Shown piece after piece: positions 63,205-64,000 of a stretch of DNA of 64,000 nucleotides; the first letter of the stretch is position 1, and the number at the start of each line of letters is the position of its first letter. The stretch spans positions 1-64,000 of the forward strand of contig NZ_GL890930.1 in the NCBI RefSeq assembly GCF_000211815.1. The letters run 5' to 3'. The notes beneath the pieces are model-generated. The model was given only the letters and a program-made list of their open reading frames with translations. It searched no databases and was not told where the DNA came from. A program made the position numbers and the translations under genes. The DNA is from Moorena producens 3L (lineage in GTDB: Bacteria > Cyanobacteriota > Cyanobacteriia > Cyanobacteriales > Coleofasciculaceae).

Positions 63205-64000
63205 ATGGTAGAGATAGACAAGTCAATATCCTTTGATGGACGGGATATTAGACTCAAAGTAGGTCTACTTGCCCCTCAATCTGGTGGTTCAGTAATGATA
63301 CAGTCGGGGGATACAGCAGTTCTAGTGACAGCAACTCGTGCCCCTGGTCGAGAAGGGATCGATTTTCTGCCCTTGGTGGTTGACTACGAAGAAAGACTCT
63401 ACGCAGCAGGTCGGATTCCAGGTGGTTTCCTCAGGCGGGAAGGCCGTCCTCCAGAAAAAGTTATCCTAACTAGCCGTCTCATTGACCGTCCCTTACGTCC
63501 CTTATTTCCCAGTTGGCTACGAGATGATATACAGATTGTAGCAACTACCCTGTCTATGGATGAACAAGTACCGCCAGATGTTTTGGCAGTTACTGGTGCA
63601 TCGATTGCTGTGTTGCAGGGCAGCATTCCCTTCTATGGACCAATGGCAGCTGTACGGGTAGGGTTACTCGGGGATGATTTTATGATTAATCCCACCTACA
63701 AGGAAATCGAAAATGGCGACTTGGACTTAGTCGTGGCTGGTTCCCCACAAGGGGTAATTATGGTAGAAGCCGGTGCCAATCAATTACCGGAACAAGATAT
63801 AATCGAGGCCATCGATTTCGGCTACGAAGCGGTACAAGACTTGATCAAAGCCCAGCATGACCTGCTTGAGGAGTTGGGAATTGCAATAGTGATTGGCGAA
63901 CCCCCAGCCGTAGACTCGAATCTAGAAGAATTTATTCGCGTCCGCGCCACTGACAAAATTAAAGGTGTCCTCTCGCAATTTGACCTGGACAAAAATGGTC
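63205..64000 (+). CDS. pnp: Polyribonucleotide nucleotidyltransferase, 5' part
   Basis: The frame starts at ATG 63205 (MVEIDKSISFDGRDIRLKVG) with AAGGA upstream and is open to the window end (265 codons). It contains the first RNase PH domain: MIQSGDTAVLVTATRAPGREGIDFLPLVVDYEERLYAAGRIPGGFLRREGRP when read in parts, then LTSRLIDRPLRPLFP. PNPase degrades RNA with phosphate and is part of the degradosome. The second PH domain and KH/S1 domains lie beyond the window. Confidence 0.95.
   Translation, partial: MVEIDKSISFDGRDIRLKVGLLAPQSGGSVMIQSGDTAVLVTATRAPGREGIDFLPLVVDYEERLYAAGRIPGGFLRREGRPPEKVILTSRLIDRPLRPLFPSWLRDDIQIVATTLSMDEQVPPDVLAVTGASIAVLQGSIPFYGPMAAVRVGLLGDDFMINPTYKEIENGDLDLVVAGSPQGVIMVEAGANQLPEQDIIEAIDFGYEAVQDLIKAQHDLLEELGIAIVIGEPPAVDSNLEEFIRVRATDKIKGVLSQFDLDKNG

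Noticed and set aside
1..64000. tRNA or rRNA genes
   Set aside because: I looked for T-loop-like GTTCGANTC contexts and rRNA-like stretches and saw none convincing; a tRNAscan or covariance search would be decisive.

Overview
The window looks like the chromosome of a filamentous cyanobacterium, plausibly of the Moorena/Coleofasciculus kind. The evidence is the abundance of HIP1 octamers (GCGATCGC), cyanobacterial gene families (GUN4, sucrose synthase, Uma2, DUF433, pentapeptide repeats, NHLP-type peptide export), and very repeat-rich intergenic DNA made of heptamer tandem repeats and several families of small palindromic elements. The genus is an inference. No rRNA or tRNA gene was recognised.

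Layout. 0.4-6.3 kb: a secreted pentapeptide-repeat protein and a capA-capB-capC operon for a poly-gamma-glutamate-like polymer. 6.7-14.4 kb: a PEP-CTERM protein, a stand-alone GUN4 protein, an OppD-type ATPase, DUF433 and Uma2 genes, an antitoxin-like gene that ends inside a repeat, and an M61 peptidase with a PDZ domain. 15.1-26.9 kb: a sugar block with a glycogen-debranching-like enzyme, sucrose synthase, a GH65 phosphorylase fused to beta-phosphoglucomutase, a GT4 glycosyltransferase and a Crp/Fnr regulator. 28.1-36.7 kb: surE, an epimerase, a CDP-alcohol phosphatidyltransferase, two clan-J (GH32/GH68-like) proteins and a lipoprotein serpin. 37.1-40.2 kb: a candidate small RNA, a rhomboid protease, a methyltransferase and a SWIM zinc-finger protein.

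40.4-52.0 kb is the most interesting part. A Gmad2-LysM gene is cut by an IS200/IS605-family element; its tnpB is itself broken by a 73-bp hairpin insertion. Next to it is a peptide-export locus: a C39-peptidase ABC exporter, a second NHLP-type ABC transporter, an HlyD-type adaptor, and at least two short precursor peptides with double-glycine leaders, at 45323-45490 (-) and 45928-46095 (+). A third locus at 49.7-49.9 kb looks precursor-like on both strands. A Phd/PIN toxin-antitoxin pair sits inside the cluster. No modifying enzyme is visible, so the product may be an unmodified or remotely modified secreted peptide.

52.1-64.0 kb: a DUF433/DUF5615 pair, a small conserved-looking protein, a second candidate small RNA, and a TPR gene whose single 625-codon frame is broken by six in-frame TAG codons, each carried by the same 24-bp element inserted in a HIP1-like site. 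Then come arrays of hairpin repeats, a secreted protein of unknown function, a large SNF2-family helicase and the 5' part of pnp, which runs off the window.
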